The position numbers and the translations under genes are program-made. Of a stretch of DNA of 64,000 nucleotides, positions 11,091 through 20,397 are shown piece by piece. Position 1 is the stretch's first letter, and the number at the start of each line of letters is the position of its first letter. The notes under the pieces were generated by a model. The model was not told the origin of the DNA. It did not search any database and saw nothing but the letters and a program-made list of their open reading frames with translations. Source of the stretch: Rhizophagus sp. LPA8_4_AMF (taxonomy: Eukaryota; Glomeromycota; Glomeromycetes; Glomerales; Glomeraceae); the NCBI GenBank assembly GCA_021464525.1, contig JADRCO010000042.1:1-64000 (forward strand), in the 5' to 3' direction.

Positions 11091-12266
11091 TAAAAACGAA
11101 AAGTATTGGGGATATATTTATATTATTTACGTTATATACTCGTGACTAATTTTTTTCGCATGAGTAACTTTTATTCATATGACTGATATGAGTAATTACA
11201 GTTACATTTAACTTACGACAACCTAAATATCACATGAGTAATTTAATTTTACAATGATAATCACCGGACAACCCAATTAAATTGGCGTCAATTATACATT
11301 CCAGATCTATGAGTTTAGATGTATTTGTTCATTATTATAATTTGTACGCGTAATGATCAACTACAGTATAGCAACATTTATAATCATCCGTATTACTGCC
11401 ACCACTAGACATTTCGCCGAAAGCCATTTCACCGAAAGGACGTTTCACCGAAAAATAAGGCCAACACTATGCAGCATTATGAATAACTCAGGCCAGAGAT
11501 TATTTTTCGGCGAAATGGCTTTCGGCGAAATGTCCTGACATATACCTATTTTGATTTTTTTTTGCCAAAACTGCCAAAAAATCCTGATGTTTAAAAATAC
11601 AGATCACGTGATAGAAAATTTTGACGTACCCGGTACCCGAGGGGATAATGACACAATAAATCGTAAGTAACAATATATGAATTTGACATTAGATGTTGTG
11701 AAAAATATTATAATTTCGTATGCACATGTTTATTCTAAATAGATATATTTTTTTAAAATTCAACGTTCGTAAAACTTTTTTCGTTGTATAATATAAAGTT
11801 ACAAATCTATGACTAATTCAGGAGATCGTTTCGGGAGTCATCCAAAAAAGAAATAATTTTTGTATAGAGCGTAAGCGGGAATTTCTATGCTGCAATGAAA
11901 AGAATCTATGATAGTTTGATTTTCTTGATTGCTTGGAATTAAAATTTAGGAAGTTTCTCGTTAGTTCAATTAGAAATTCACTTGAAATATTATCACTTTC
12001 TAACATTTTTAGGTCAATATTAATTAATCGGTTAAATTTAGGTGGTATAATGTCGAATATATTGTATGCAAATCTTCTTTAACTATTACTTCAATATTAC
12101 TTAATTGATCATATGGTCGATAAATTTTAATTCTGGAGAAATCACTTAACTCTGGTCGGAATTATCACTAATTACAACTTTTATTTTATAAAATTCCTTT
12201 TGTTTATTGAGAATATTTAAAACATATTATAAGTAAGTATAATTTTGGGAAAATAAAATGTATTTT
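11091..12266. other. Intergenic DNA with one inverted-repeat element
   Basis: Apart from the element at 11408-11534 nothing firm is seen. A 62-codon minus-strand frame (11818-12006) extends upstream without a stop for about 25 codons; it has no recognisable domain and is not called. Confidence 0.4.
11408..11534 (+). mobile_element. MITE-like element with perfect 23-bp inverted ends (copy A)
   Basis: A 127-bp element. The left end (11408-11430, beginning GACATTTCGCCGAAAGCC) is a perfect inverted repeat of the right end (11512-11534). The middle carries TTATGAATAACTCAGGCCAGAG. Another copy lies in opposite orientation at 14453-14569. It has no coding capacity, so it is a non-autonomous DNA-transposon-like or foldback element. 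No clear target duplication is visible. A 61-codon frame across it is a by-product. Confidence 0.8.
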
Positions 12267-13724
12267 TTAATATTCAAAATAATCATATTCTTTAGTTATA
12301 AATTTATCAATAATACCTAATTTCTTATACTTTTTAATTATTCCTATATTTTCTACATTTGTTTCCAAACTAAAACCATCAAAATTCTTATAAATAGTTA
12401 ATGAAAGTGAATTTTGTGTTATACGATTTTTCCAATTAATAAAAAATTCTTCTAAATCCTTTGGAAGTATTTTTGATGGTTTATTATAATAAAATATTCC
12501 TAATTTATTAAAATATTTTGGTGAATAATTTACCAAAACATTCAAAAATTCTTTATCATTTAAATAACCATCACCACACCAAACTCTAATACTTTCTAAA
12601 TATTGACAATTATTTAAGATCGTCTTTAACGTCTCTAATTCATTCTCTTCAAATAAAGTAATTAAATTTTTAAGGGATGGACAAAATTTAGCCACAGCAA
12701 GATTTAATGAATTATCATGATCACCTACATGAAATTCTGTTAAATTTTTACCATTAATTTCTAAAAATTTAATTAATGTTTCAACTCTTGGTATTGCAAA
12801 TAAAAATTTTAAAACCCTCAAATGTGGAAAATTAATATATTGTAACATATTAAAATCATAAAAAGAATCTCTATAATCAAAAGATAAAACAAGTTCTTGT
12901 AAATTTTTGAATATAGTTATAAAAGATAAGGGTATATAATATTGCATAATTACTAATTTTGTTAATGTTAAAGAAGATTTAGTTAATGAAGAAGTAAAAT
13001 TTTCTGTTCCACCATAATTATTAGATAATAATTTTAAATTTTTTAAATGTTTTTGTAAAGAAATTAATTCTGTTAATCCATCAGAAATTATATCTTCAAA
13101 ATCTATAGTTATAGATTTTATATTATGACATATTTGAGATATTTGATAAAAAAATTCTGGATAAATATCTGAACTACAGTTTAATTCTGTAAGATATGTT
13201 AAACAATTTTCAGCTCCAGGAAAATAAATTATCATAAAATTTTGAATAATTTTTGATTCTTCTGAATAATAATCCAAAGATTTTAATGATGAAATTTGTT
13301 TCATAAACATTTTAAATATTTCTTGTGAAAATAAATATTTAATATAATTTAAACTTCCTAAATTAATTAATTGTTGTGTTTCAAGATTATGTTGAATCAT
13401 ATGATCGATCTTATGAATTGAAAGAACTTTGCAAAATGATGGATAATTAAAAAATGCTGATCTTTGGGTTTGAGAGATAATAAGAATTCCATTTTTATAT
13501 AAAAGTTCTTTTGATTCTTTAGGAAGACAAGAAATTAAAGTACCAATAATTGATGATGATGCACGTATCTTATATTGAAAGTTCCATACATTTTTCCATA
13601 AAATTCTAACGGCAATTTCACAATAAAGGTGATTGACTAATAGACATGAATATAATGTAATTTTATCTTCTTCCAAATATTCAAATATTTCATTAAGACA
13701 ATCAGCAGGAAGTTGACGAGGCAT
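12267..13724 (-). CDS. F-box protein with LRR-like C-terminus
   Basis: Intronless. The frame runs to 13739, but the Met at 13724 (MPRQLPADCLNEIFEYLEED) matches the start of the paralogues and is preferred; this gives 485 residues. F-box at residues about 3-45 (SCLLVNHLYCEIAVRILWKNVWN). Leucine-rich stretches follow (LKSLDYYSEE, LKNLKLLSNNY, LQELVLSFDY, LRVLKFLFAIPR, LESIRVWCGDGYLND). Predicted Skp1-binding subunit of an SCF ubiquitin ligase, substrate unknown. It pairs with the gene at 20398-21864: both share the WCGDGYLNDKEFL block and a tail of the type KEYDYxE. It is flanked by two copies of one MITE-like element in inverted orientation. Confidence 0.9.
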   Translation of the reverse strand: MPRQLPADCLNEIFEYLEEDKITLYSCLLVNHLYCEIAVRILWKNVWNFQYKIRASSSIIGTLISCLPKESKELLYKNGILIISQTQRSAFFNYPSFCKVLSIHKIDHMIQHNLETQQLINLGSLNYIKYLFSQEIFKMFMKQISSLKSLDYYSEESKIIQNFMIIYFPGAENCLTYLTELNCSSDIYPEFFYQISQICHNIKSITIDFEDIISDGLTELISLQKHLKNLKLLSNNYGGTENFTSSLTKSSLTLTKLVIMQYYIPLSFITIFKNLQELVLSFDYRDSFYDFNMLQYINFPHLRVLKFLFAIPRVETLIKFLEINGKNLTEFHVGDHDNSLNLAVAKFCPSLKNLITLFEENELETLKTILNNCQYLESIRVWCGDGYLNDKEFLNVLVNYSPKYFNKLGIFYYNKPSKILPKDLEEFFINWKNRITQNSLSLTIYKNFDGFSLETNVENIGIIKKYKKLGIIDKFITKEYDYFEY

Positions 13725-13827
13725 TTTGTCATAATTCAAAAAAAAAAAAAGTGAAAAAAAAAAAATTTTGAAATGTTTAAATATAGTAAAAATGTGACAC
13801 GAACTTAAAAAGTAGTACTACGTATAT

Positions 13828-13839
13828 GGTTAATATAAA
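13828..13839 (-). promoter_or_regulatory. TATA-like core element shared by F-box paralogues
   Basis: GGTTAATATAAA on the plus strand, 104 nt upstream of the preferred ATG at 13724. The flanks are otherwise clearly diverged from those at 2174 and 4262, which makes retention of the 12-mer more telling. Confidence 0.5.
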
Positions 13840-14452
13840 TTTGTTGAAGATCTTACATATAGAGTTTCACTATTTGTTTTATCGGGATGTCATAATGAGT
13901 ATATATTATTGAATAGTTTTAATAGTTTTAAAGTTTTTGTGGAGCATTTCATTATTAAATGATTGTTTCCTAATTTGATTTACATGATACGACACAAAAA
14001 TAGCTTCTTTCATTAACAGAAACAAATCAAAATTCATGGGACTACTTTACTAAATTTATTATAGCTCGTAAATGGAAGGTTATAGTTATCATATAACCCA
14101 ATAAATAAATATAGTTATTTATTATTATGTATTCTTACTTAATAAGCGAACCAATACATACTGTATTATTATTTTATCTTACCTTTTTTAATGCGACAAT
14201 GTATATTATCACGTGCGATTGACTGTATCTACAGACTGTAACTATCGTTATTTTTATTTTTATTTTCCCATTTTATTAAAAATGATATTCATTCTATATA
14301 AAATCAACTTTTTCACCCCTTAATTTTTATATTTCAATCATGTCATATTTTTCACAGAGTTCGTCTTTAAATTTATACCAGATTGCACGCATTTTGTTCT
14401 ATGTTCATCAGAAGTTTCTGATCGAGGAAAAGGAAGCCATTATGGACGGTAT
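13840..14452. other. Intergenic DNA, nothing recognised
   Basis: AT-rich 5' flank of the F-box gene. I see no coding frame, RNA gene or repeat boundary. Confidence 0.5.
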
Positions 14453-14569
14453 CGGGACATTTCGCCGAAAATAATCTCTGGCCTGAGTTATTCATAATGC
14501 TGCATAATGTTGTCCTTATTTTTCGGTGAAACGTCCTTTCGGTGAAATGGCTTTCGGTGAAATGTCCCG
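14453..14569 (-). mobile_element. MITE-like element, opposite orientation (copy B)
   Basis: A 117-bp element starting CGGGACATTTCGCCGAAA and ending with its inverted repeat (17 of 18 positions). The inner part (CTCTGGCCTGAGTTATTCAT) is the reverse complement of the middle of copy A at 11408-11534. The two copies enclose the F-box gene at 12267-13724. Non-coding. Confidence 0.8.
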
Positions 14570-14717
14570 TAAATAGGATTCACTATTATTTTTTAAATCA
14601 TGTGATATTGCGTTAAGATGGGAGAAAATCATTTACCGATAAAATAATAAAAGTATTTATAAAATAATAATGATGTTATTATTTTATTTTAATTAAATAA
14701 CTATGTTATCAATATAG

Positions 14718-14845
14718 TTAGTTCAGTTCGAACTGAGCTGATCAGAAATGAACCGTGGTTCAACAGTTCAGTTCAGGGTATAAACGAACTGAACAATGAA
14801 ACCGAGTTGACTTGGTTCAAATCACGGTTCACTGAACTATGATAA
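14718..14845. repeat. GAACTGA-rich inverted-repeat element
   Basis: The words AGTTCAGTT, GAACTGA and GGTTCA recur in both orientations about eight times. The outer ends TAGTTCAGT and ACTGAACTA are inverted repeats. No target duplication is seen. Probably a small non-autonomous element or foldback repeat. Confidence 0.5.
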
Positions 14846-15903
14846 TGATATAATATGTTGATTTGGGTAAATATAATTTAGGAAAACGTTACCACTATGG
14901 TATAGGAACTAAAACAAATATTGAAGAAGCAGTTATTAGAAATTGCAAATATTATATTAAATAAAATTTGCGACTAAATTTTTGTTTAAATAAAAAATCT
15001 TTTTATTCATTATTTTATATCTTATAATCTATAGGTTAGAATACTTAATGAAACGCAATATCATTATGAATTTGCTGCTAAATTGTTATAAATCGCTAAT
15101 CCTTATTTAAATCTTATTATTAATTTGTTCTGAAAGTCACCCAAAACTTAAAGGAATAAGAAAAGAAAATGTAAGTAAGACGAAACAACTGAAAAAAAGC
15201 AACAAAAATAAGTAAAAAGTAATCACTTCGCGGTGATCATCACCGCAACAACATTAGCAAATATTAGCGGGCGGAGTTTCATGGCATTTTAATTCTGCCC
15301 AAAATTTTACCCTGATTCTGGTAAGGTCAGCAGTGATATTTAGCAATATTCAATTATATTTATCTTTCCGAAAGTAACTTGAAAACTAAAGGAATAAGAA
15401 AGAAAAATTGTAAGGCGGAATGGATGAAAAAGAAACAAAATCAAAAAAAAATATTTATAATTACTTTTCCAAAAGGCACCAAACATGGTAAGACAAATAG
15501 CTTTTTACCTCTCCAAAGTTATGACGAAATCTATTAAATTATAAAGTTTAAAAATAAATATAGGCGAAATAAAAAAAAAATTAGTTATTTATAAACGTCT
15601 CTTACCAAAGCTATAAAAAATAATAAGGTTAGCAAATAAAGTAATAGCTAATAGAAGAGTTAATAAAAAAAAATAAATCACCGACTTACAAAAACATCCC
15701 ATTCTTAATCTTAACTGAATTTTAGACGAATCATGATTTCCTATAAAATCAAAGAACACCGATGTATGAGTAACACAGGTCATTGTAACGACAAATTAAC
15801 AAAAGGAAATTCACAAATAGTTTATCAAGAAAACGAATAGGATCTAAGGAATTTAACGTTGCCCTCATTAGGGACCGGCAATCGGTTACACCACGATTTC
15901 CCG
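14846..15903. other. Intergenic DNA with an imperfect direct repeat and a palindrome
   Basis: A block of about 85 bp near 15134-15215 (CTTAAAGGAATAAGAAAAGAAAATGTAAG and on) recurs at about 15372-15455. Between them lies the perfect palindrome GCGGTGATCATCACCGC (15230-15246). The 64-codon frame at 15589-15783 on the minus strand has a hydrophobic segment but no other support. Confidence 0.5.
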
Positions 15904-16034
15904 ACGTACGATTTCCCGACAGGACATTTGCCTGACAGGTTTGGCCAGAGTTATGCAGAGTTATGCACTAACACGTGAACAAATGGCCGGGGTTAGGCTG
16001 TCGGGAAAATGTCCTGTCGGGAAGTTGTCCGACA
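15904..16034. mobile_element. Small inverted-repeat element related in style to the MITEs
   Basis: TTCCCGACAGGACATTT (15913-15929) and its exact inverted copy (16007-16023) are flanked by looser inverted sequence on both sides (CCTGACAGGTTTGGCC inside, CCGAC outside). It keeps the words GGACATTT and GGCCAGAGTTATG in common with copies A and B, but the repeat arms otherwise differ. Non-coding. Confidence 0.7.
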
Positions 16035-17126
16035 TTGCGGCAATCAGATACCGCATCCTCCAACAAGTATGCGTATGAGGATCATTATCATGGTCCTGCC
16101 ATGTAAGAGAAGATTTAACGGTCAACCCTCATTATAATTTAACGCCATTATAAATTATAATGATTCGGTATCCTGAGATGACGCGTGTGTTACCAGTAAG
16201 GAACAGGTCTCTTACCGTGTATGTACGACCCTAACAAAAGAGATCTCCTAAGAAGTGTACCATACGTCTTGTGACCCTTGGTAGAGGGATGAGATTTAGT
16301 ATAAAGTATAATAGGTTAAAGGATTAAGGGATTAAAAATTAGAAACGAATGAAAAAGATGTTTGTGAAATAAGAAAAAAAGGAAAATGATCTTTATATAT
16401 ACATATTTTTTTCATGGGTAAAAGGTTTAGAAATTAGAGTTTAATTAGAAATAAGAAATGGACTTTATATATATAATTTTTTTTCCCAGAACGTGATGTA
16501 TGACAACAAAACAATTGTTTATTTATATGTCGGTAGACTATTGGAAAAAAGTTTAAAAAGTTTGCAAAAAAACTTGTATATTGGAAATTGCAATAACCCA
16601 AGCCTGAAATAGTTTGAGTTTGCATGCACATGAAAAAAAAGTTTGTGCGAAGACTCGTTAGAAAATTTTTTTTTTTATTTGAAAGTATATTATTCAGCAG
16701 ATAATTTTTGCGAACGTGTCAAGACTGTCATGTGATAAGTAATTACGTTTTATGTTTTACATTGAATCAGCTAAGAGATTTGATAATAAAATAAGGAATT
16801 TGGAAAGTTTTATATCTTTTATATTCTAAGAAAACACAGAATATGAAGCAACCTTTTAATGATTACATACTTGATAAATACCATACAAATATATACTTAT
16901 AATTATATATAACAATACTGTGACACGCGTTGCGATTTTTATCTATAAATATAGAGGATTTAAGAATTCAAAACTCAGACTCTTTCTAGTTGTAAGAGTG
17001 CAAAGGAAAATTATTACCAAATGTATGAGAAATTGTGAATCCTTTTCGACATACTGGCGTCATTGTTTCTTAATAAATACCTTATACTATAGTCCGACTA
17101 CTCATGCAAATAATTATTCATTATGA
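16035..17126. other. Intergenic DNA, nothing recognised
   Basis: A less AT-rich stretch (16080-16330) looks repeat-derived but has no visible ends. The small frames at 16434-16631 and 16920-17126 have no family likeness. Confidence 0.45.
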
Positions 17127-17448
17127 CATGTAACTAGGGATGGCGCTTCTAATTCGGTTCCACATCGGTTTCAATTCGGCTCTAATAAATTAAAATATGA
17201 GCTACGTTCGTCAAATTTAAGACACAAGTAGATGATGATGATCAATCAGAAAAATTTTGATTGGTCTTCAAATGATAGTTGGTATATGATCGTCAAAATC
17301 TTTGACAGATGAGTCGGTTCTTGAAGTCGGTTCGAATTCAGTTTCTGCTCAGGAACGGTTTTTATGGTTAAAAGTAGTTTTAAGCCCAAGAGATCCAGAA
17401 TCGACTCGAGTCGACTCATTTTGAACCGATTCCATCCCTACATGTAAC
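17127..17448. mobile_element. hAT-like non-autonomous element with 8-bp target duplication
   Basis: The element spans 17135-17440 (306 bp) with ends TAGGGATGG and CCATCCCTA and inner GGTTC/GAACC words. It is flanked by a perfect direct repeat CATGTAAC (17127-17134 and 17441-17448). An 8-bp duplication and TAGGGATGG-type ends are typical of the hAT superfamily. No transposase is encoded. The intact target duplication argues that the insertion is not very old. Confidence 0.85.
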
Positions 17449-17619
17449 ACATAATCTTAATATGGGTTTTGTCATTAATATATAACATAAATAATATAAA
17501 TATGCTCCCAATACCTCTCTTCCCTTAAGTCTTCTTTTAATTTTTCGATTAAATAATCTTGAATATGGTTGAATAATTCTTCGATAAGAATAAACCAAGA
17601 ACTAATATCTTCACGCGAT
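17449..17619. other. Short spacer, no gene
   Basis: The 60-codon minus-strand frame starting near 17598 crosses the hAT element boundary and is a chance frame. Confidence 0.5.
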
Positions 17620-17910
17620 AGGTCTTCTCTTTATTAGCTAGGTCTTCTCTTACGGTTCCCTTTTCTCTACGTCTTTCTTTAGGTATGTGGGCTGGGAGTG
17701 TTGGTTGTGTTATGTGCGTGGGTTTGGAGTGTGGGTTGTGTGGGCTGGGAGTGTTGTGTGGTATGTGGGTTGGGAGTGTCGGTTATGTGCGTGTTATGTG
17801 GGTTGGGAGTGTGGATTGTGTGTATGGGTGGATGGTGTGTGTTTGTTTATATATTTCTCACTCTTCTCTTGCTTTCCCTCTTTTGCTAGGTCTTCTATAG
17901 GTATGTAGGT
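17620..17910 (+). repeat. GT-rich minisatellite repeat, forward copy
   Basis: A leader (AGGTCTTCTCTTTATT, CTCTACGTCTTTCTTTAGG) is followed by many imperfect 14-22-bp GT-rich units such as TGTGGGTTGGGAGTG (17690-17850), then TTTCTCACTCTTCTCTTGC and GCTAGGTCTTC. Three overlapping frames of 63-73 codons arise because the GT-rich strand lacks stops; they are not genes. Inverted copies lie at 9944-10045 and 10600-10810. Confidence 0.75.
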
Positions 17911-17979
17911 TCACTCGCTTTTCCTTTCCTTCCCTGACGTTATCAATACATTTGCGCATTTAATAAAAGTGAATATTAA

Positions 17980-18044
17980 TCATTACTATTTGTTGGTGGT
18001 CTTTTAAAAACCTTGTTGTCACTTAATCACCAACGTTGAGGTGC
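17980..18044 (+). repeat. Boundary module of GT-rich repeat (right copy)
   Basis: TTTGTTGGTGGTCTTTTAAA, then ACTTAATCACCAACGTTGAG and GTGCA. Direct counterpart of 9868-9943. GTTGGTG and CACCAAC inside it are inverted repeats about 30 bp apart. Confidence 0.6.
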
Positions 18045-18433
18045 AGCAACATTGATCAGGGAGCAAAAGATTATTAATTAGTAGATCTAAAATTTATCGT
18101 GATTTCCTTTGATTAAATTCAAACTAAACAATTGCATATTGCATACAAAAGTTAATTTTAAACATAGGTCATTTAAACTTTATTATAGCTAATAACAATT
18201 GTAACAACTAGCTAAAACTGTCTAAAATAATAAAATGTTAAACCAATTATAATATTCGGTTTCAGTTAAGTCATAACGAGCTTTGACTCTATATATTTTG
18301 ATTGTACATGCTTGGTTAAAAATATCACAATCCCGTTATTTATATACATATAATGACAATAATTTTTATTCGGGCGTATACCCTATTATATCCATGTTAC
18401 ATGTCAACCTTAACTTTCATTTGTTATTTTCTC
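18045..18433. other. Intergenic DNA, nothing recognised
   Basis: AT-rich 3' flank of the minus-strand membrane-protein gene. No feature is supported. Confidence 0.5.
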
Positions 18434-19393
18434 TTATTTTGTTTCTCCGACTTTTCTTTTCTTATTTTCCTTCAATTTTTTGAGAAGTTCTTCTAACATA
18501 TAAGCAATAAACCCCAGCATTATATAAGACTTTATCCAAAGAACTGAAGGCCCAACGATTGTGCAGGTTATCAGGCTACCACAAAATACACTTATCCACC
18601 TTTGCCTTTTGAATTCCTCTTCATTCGTCTTCAATGTTTCCTCATCTTTCGGTGCTTTTTCATTCGACACTATCACAATATTCAGCACGTCAACATCTTT
18701 CGACGGTTCCTCATCTTTCGACGCTTTCTTATCGATCGGTGCTTCTTTATCTTCCTTATCATTTGACATTGCATTACTCTCCAGACAAACATTACATATA
18801 AATATCAAAACCCCAATAATAAAAGCGATTATAATAGGTACTAACGCAAAAAAAAGATTTGTCTTGTCAACATAGTTTCTCTTTACAGCTAGAAAAAGAA
18901 AAATGAAGTCTATAGCATTATTTAATACATAGATCAAAAGACAAGAGATATATAGAGATTTGCTAGAAACAATGAAATCGAAGCATTTTAATAGTAATAA
19001 TATTGAAGTTATATAATCTGTGATATTTTTAATATAGTTATATAATAATTTTGTAATGAGATATATGATAAAGAAAAAATCATGAGTAATTTGATATTTA
19101 CTGACACAGAACCAAATGAGTAAAGAGTTCATTGTAATCATTGGAAGCCTTTTAAAAAATTTAAGATGTCCTTCGGATATTAATTCAAATAATTTAATTT
19201 CCTTCAAATTTTCATTCAGTGAATAAATTAATGGAATCAAAACTGTAATCATCAAATCAAAGACTGCCTCGATAACTGAATTATTATCACTTTCATTGCC
19301 TTTAAATGCATTGACCAAATCAAAAAAAACAAAAATGATTGCCAATAGAAGATTAATATGTCGAAAAGATCTGGAATATTCAATTGGTATCAT
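18434..19393 (-). CDS. Multi-pass membrane protein of unknown function
   Basis: An intact 319-residue frame. Hydrophobic segments lie near residues 13-31, 44-60, 84-98, 105-120, 126-143, 147-170 and 180-205. A hydrophilic loop (about 208-265) follows, made of imperfect acidic/lysine repeats (KEDKEAPIDKKASKDEEPSK, then KAPKDEETLK). Two more hydrophobic segments (about 270-290 and 292-305) precede a basic tail (KKLKENKKRKVGETK). This arrangement suggests about eight to nine membrane spans with one long charged loop. I recognise no family; it may be lineage-specific. The codon pattern and the intact frame in a debris-rich region support a real gene. The shadow frame on the other strand at 18561-18875 comes from the repeat loop. 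Confidence 0.7.
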   Translation of the reverse strand: MIPIEYSRSFRHINLLLAIIFVFFDLVNAFKGNESDNNSVIEAVFDLMITVLIPLIYSLNENLKEIKLFELISEGHLKFFKRLPMITMNSLLIWFCVSKYQITHDFFFIIYLITKLLYNYIKNITDYITSILLLLKCFDFIVSSKSLYISCLLIYVLNNAIDFIFLFLAVKRNYVDKTNLFFALVPIIIAFIIGVLIFICNVCLESNAMSNDKEDKEAPIDKKASKDEEPSKDVDVLNIVIVSNEKAPKDEETLKTNEEEFKRQRWISVFCGSLITCTIVGPSVLWIKSYIMLGFIAYMLEELLKKLKENKKRKVGETK

Positions 19394-20397
19394 TTTTGAT
19401 ACTTAAGATTATTCTAAATGAAAATTTCCTTTAAATTAATTTTATAATGAAAATGTTTCGTATGAAAAATAATATTTTTGCTTCTTTAAATAAGAAAACT
19501 TTATAATTTTTGTACATCATAAAGATTATTATATTCTTAAGTTCATAAAGAAACGTGGCAACGATCGACATCTTACTTAAAGTTGCCAAGACTTGTTAAA
19601 TTTGTTAAAATTTCAAACATTTACATCACAATAAGAAAATCCATTCCCAATATAGCTAAGTCGTGAAACAGCTATCGTTTCTACAAAGATATTCCAACTG
19701 TATCCGCAGAATAAATGGAAGAATAGAACGCAATCTTTCTTTTTCTTTGACCAACCGGATAATTTTTAATGAAAGGGGAATCTAGAACTTTTCTTGAACG
19801 GATAAATCCTCGGTCAATTGTATGATCCGGATAATTTTTGAAAGGATATTCGGATCTACTAATTTACAAATGAATTACCCCAAGATTAGGCAGTTAGAAT
19901 ATGTAATTGTTAGTGAACGTGTTTTTTATTGTATAAAAGTAAATCATATAATTTAAGATGCAGTGAACATGTGAAAATAAATCTTTTTTAGAGTAAAAAT
20001 AGATTATATGATTTAGGAGGATATAGCTTATGATACATGATGTAACCCATTTCAAGTGGCGCCTTTAACCAGACTCAGCCAATTAAAACTTCATCTCAAA
20101 GGGAGAACTATACCAGATCCAATGAGATTATTCCAGGTCTAACGACTTTTACTGACAGCTTAAGACTAGCATACACATACGACTCTGATAACTGACCACT
20201 CACTAATTTGAACTATTTGTAATAATTCTAAAAATTTAAGGTATACGTACTGTACAACATTAATATTAAATATTTCATTGCATATATGTGCAATAGTACA
20301 TGTTTATTGTTATTTTATTATTAATATTTTAAATGTCTTTATTATTCTATAAGATAAAAAATATATGAAATATACAAATATATCTAAATTATATAAT
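19394..20397. other. Intergenic DNA with weak repeat words
   Basis: CCGGATAATTTTT occurs twice near 19757 and 19832 with CGGAT words nearby, and may be a worn relative of the CGGAT-rich TIR element at 25440. A less AT-rich block (20040-20200) carries no recognised coding. Confidence 0.4.

Noticed and set aside
14718-14845. GAACTGA-rich repeat considered as a hAT insertion
   Set aside because: The ends are inverted, but no 8-bp or other target duplication could be found, so it is left as an unclassified repeat.
17685-17908. Three overlapping frames of 63-73 codons rich in Gly, Val, Cys and Trp
   Set aside because: They lie on a GT-rich minisatellite whose composition excludes stop codons; no consistent frame is preserved in the other copies.
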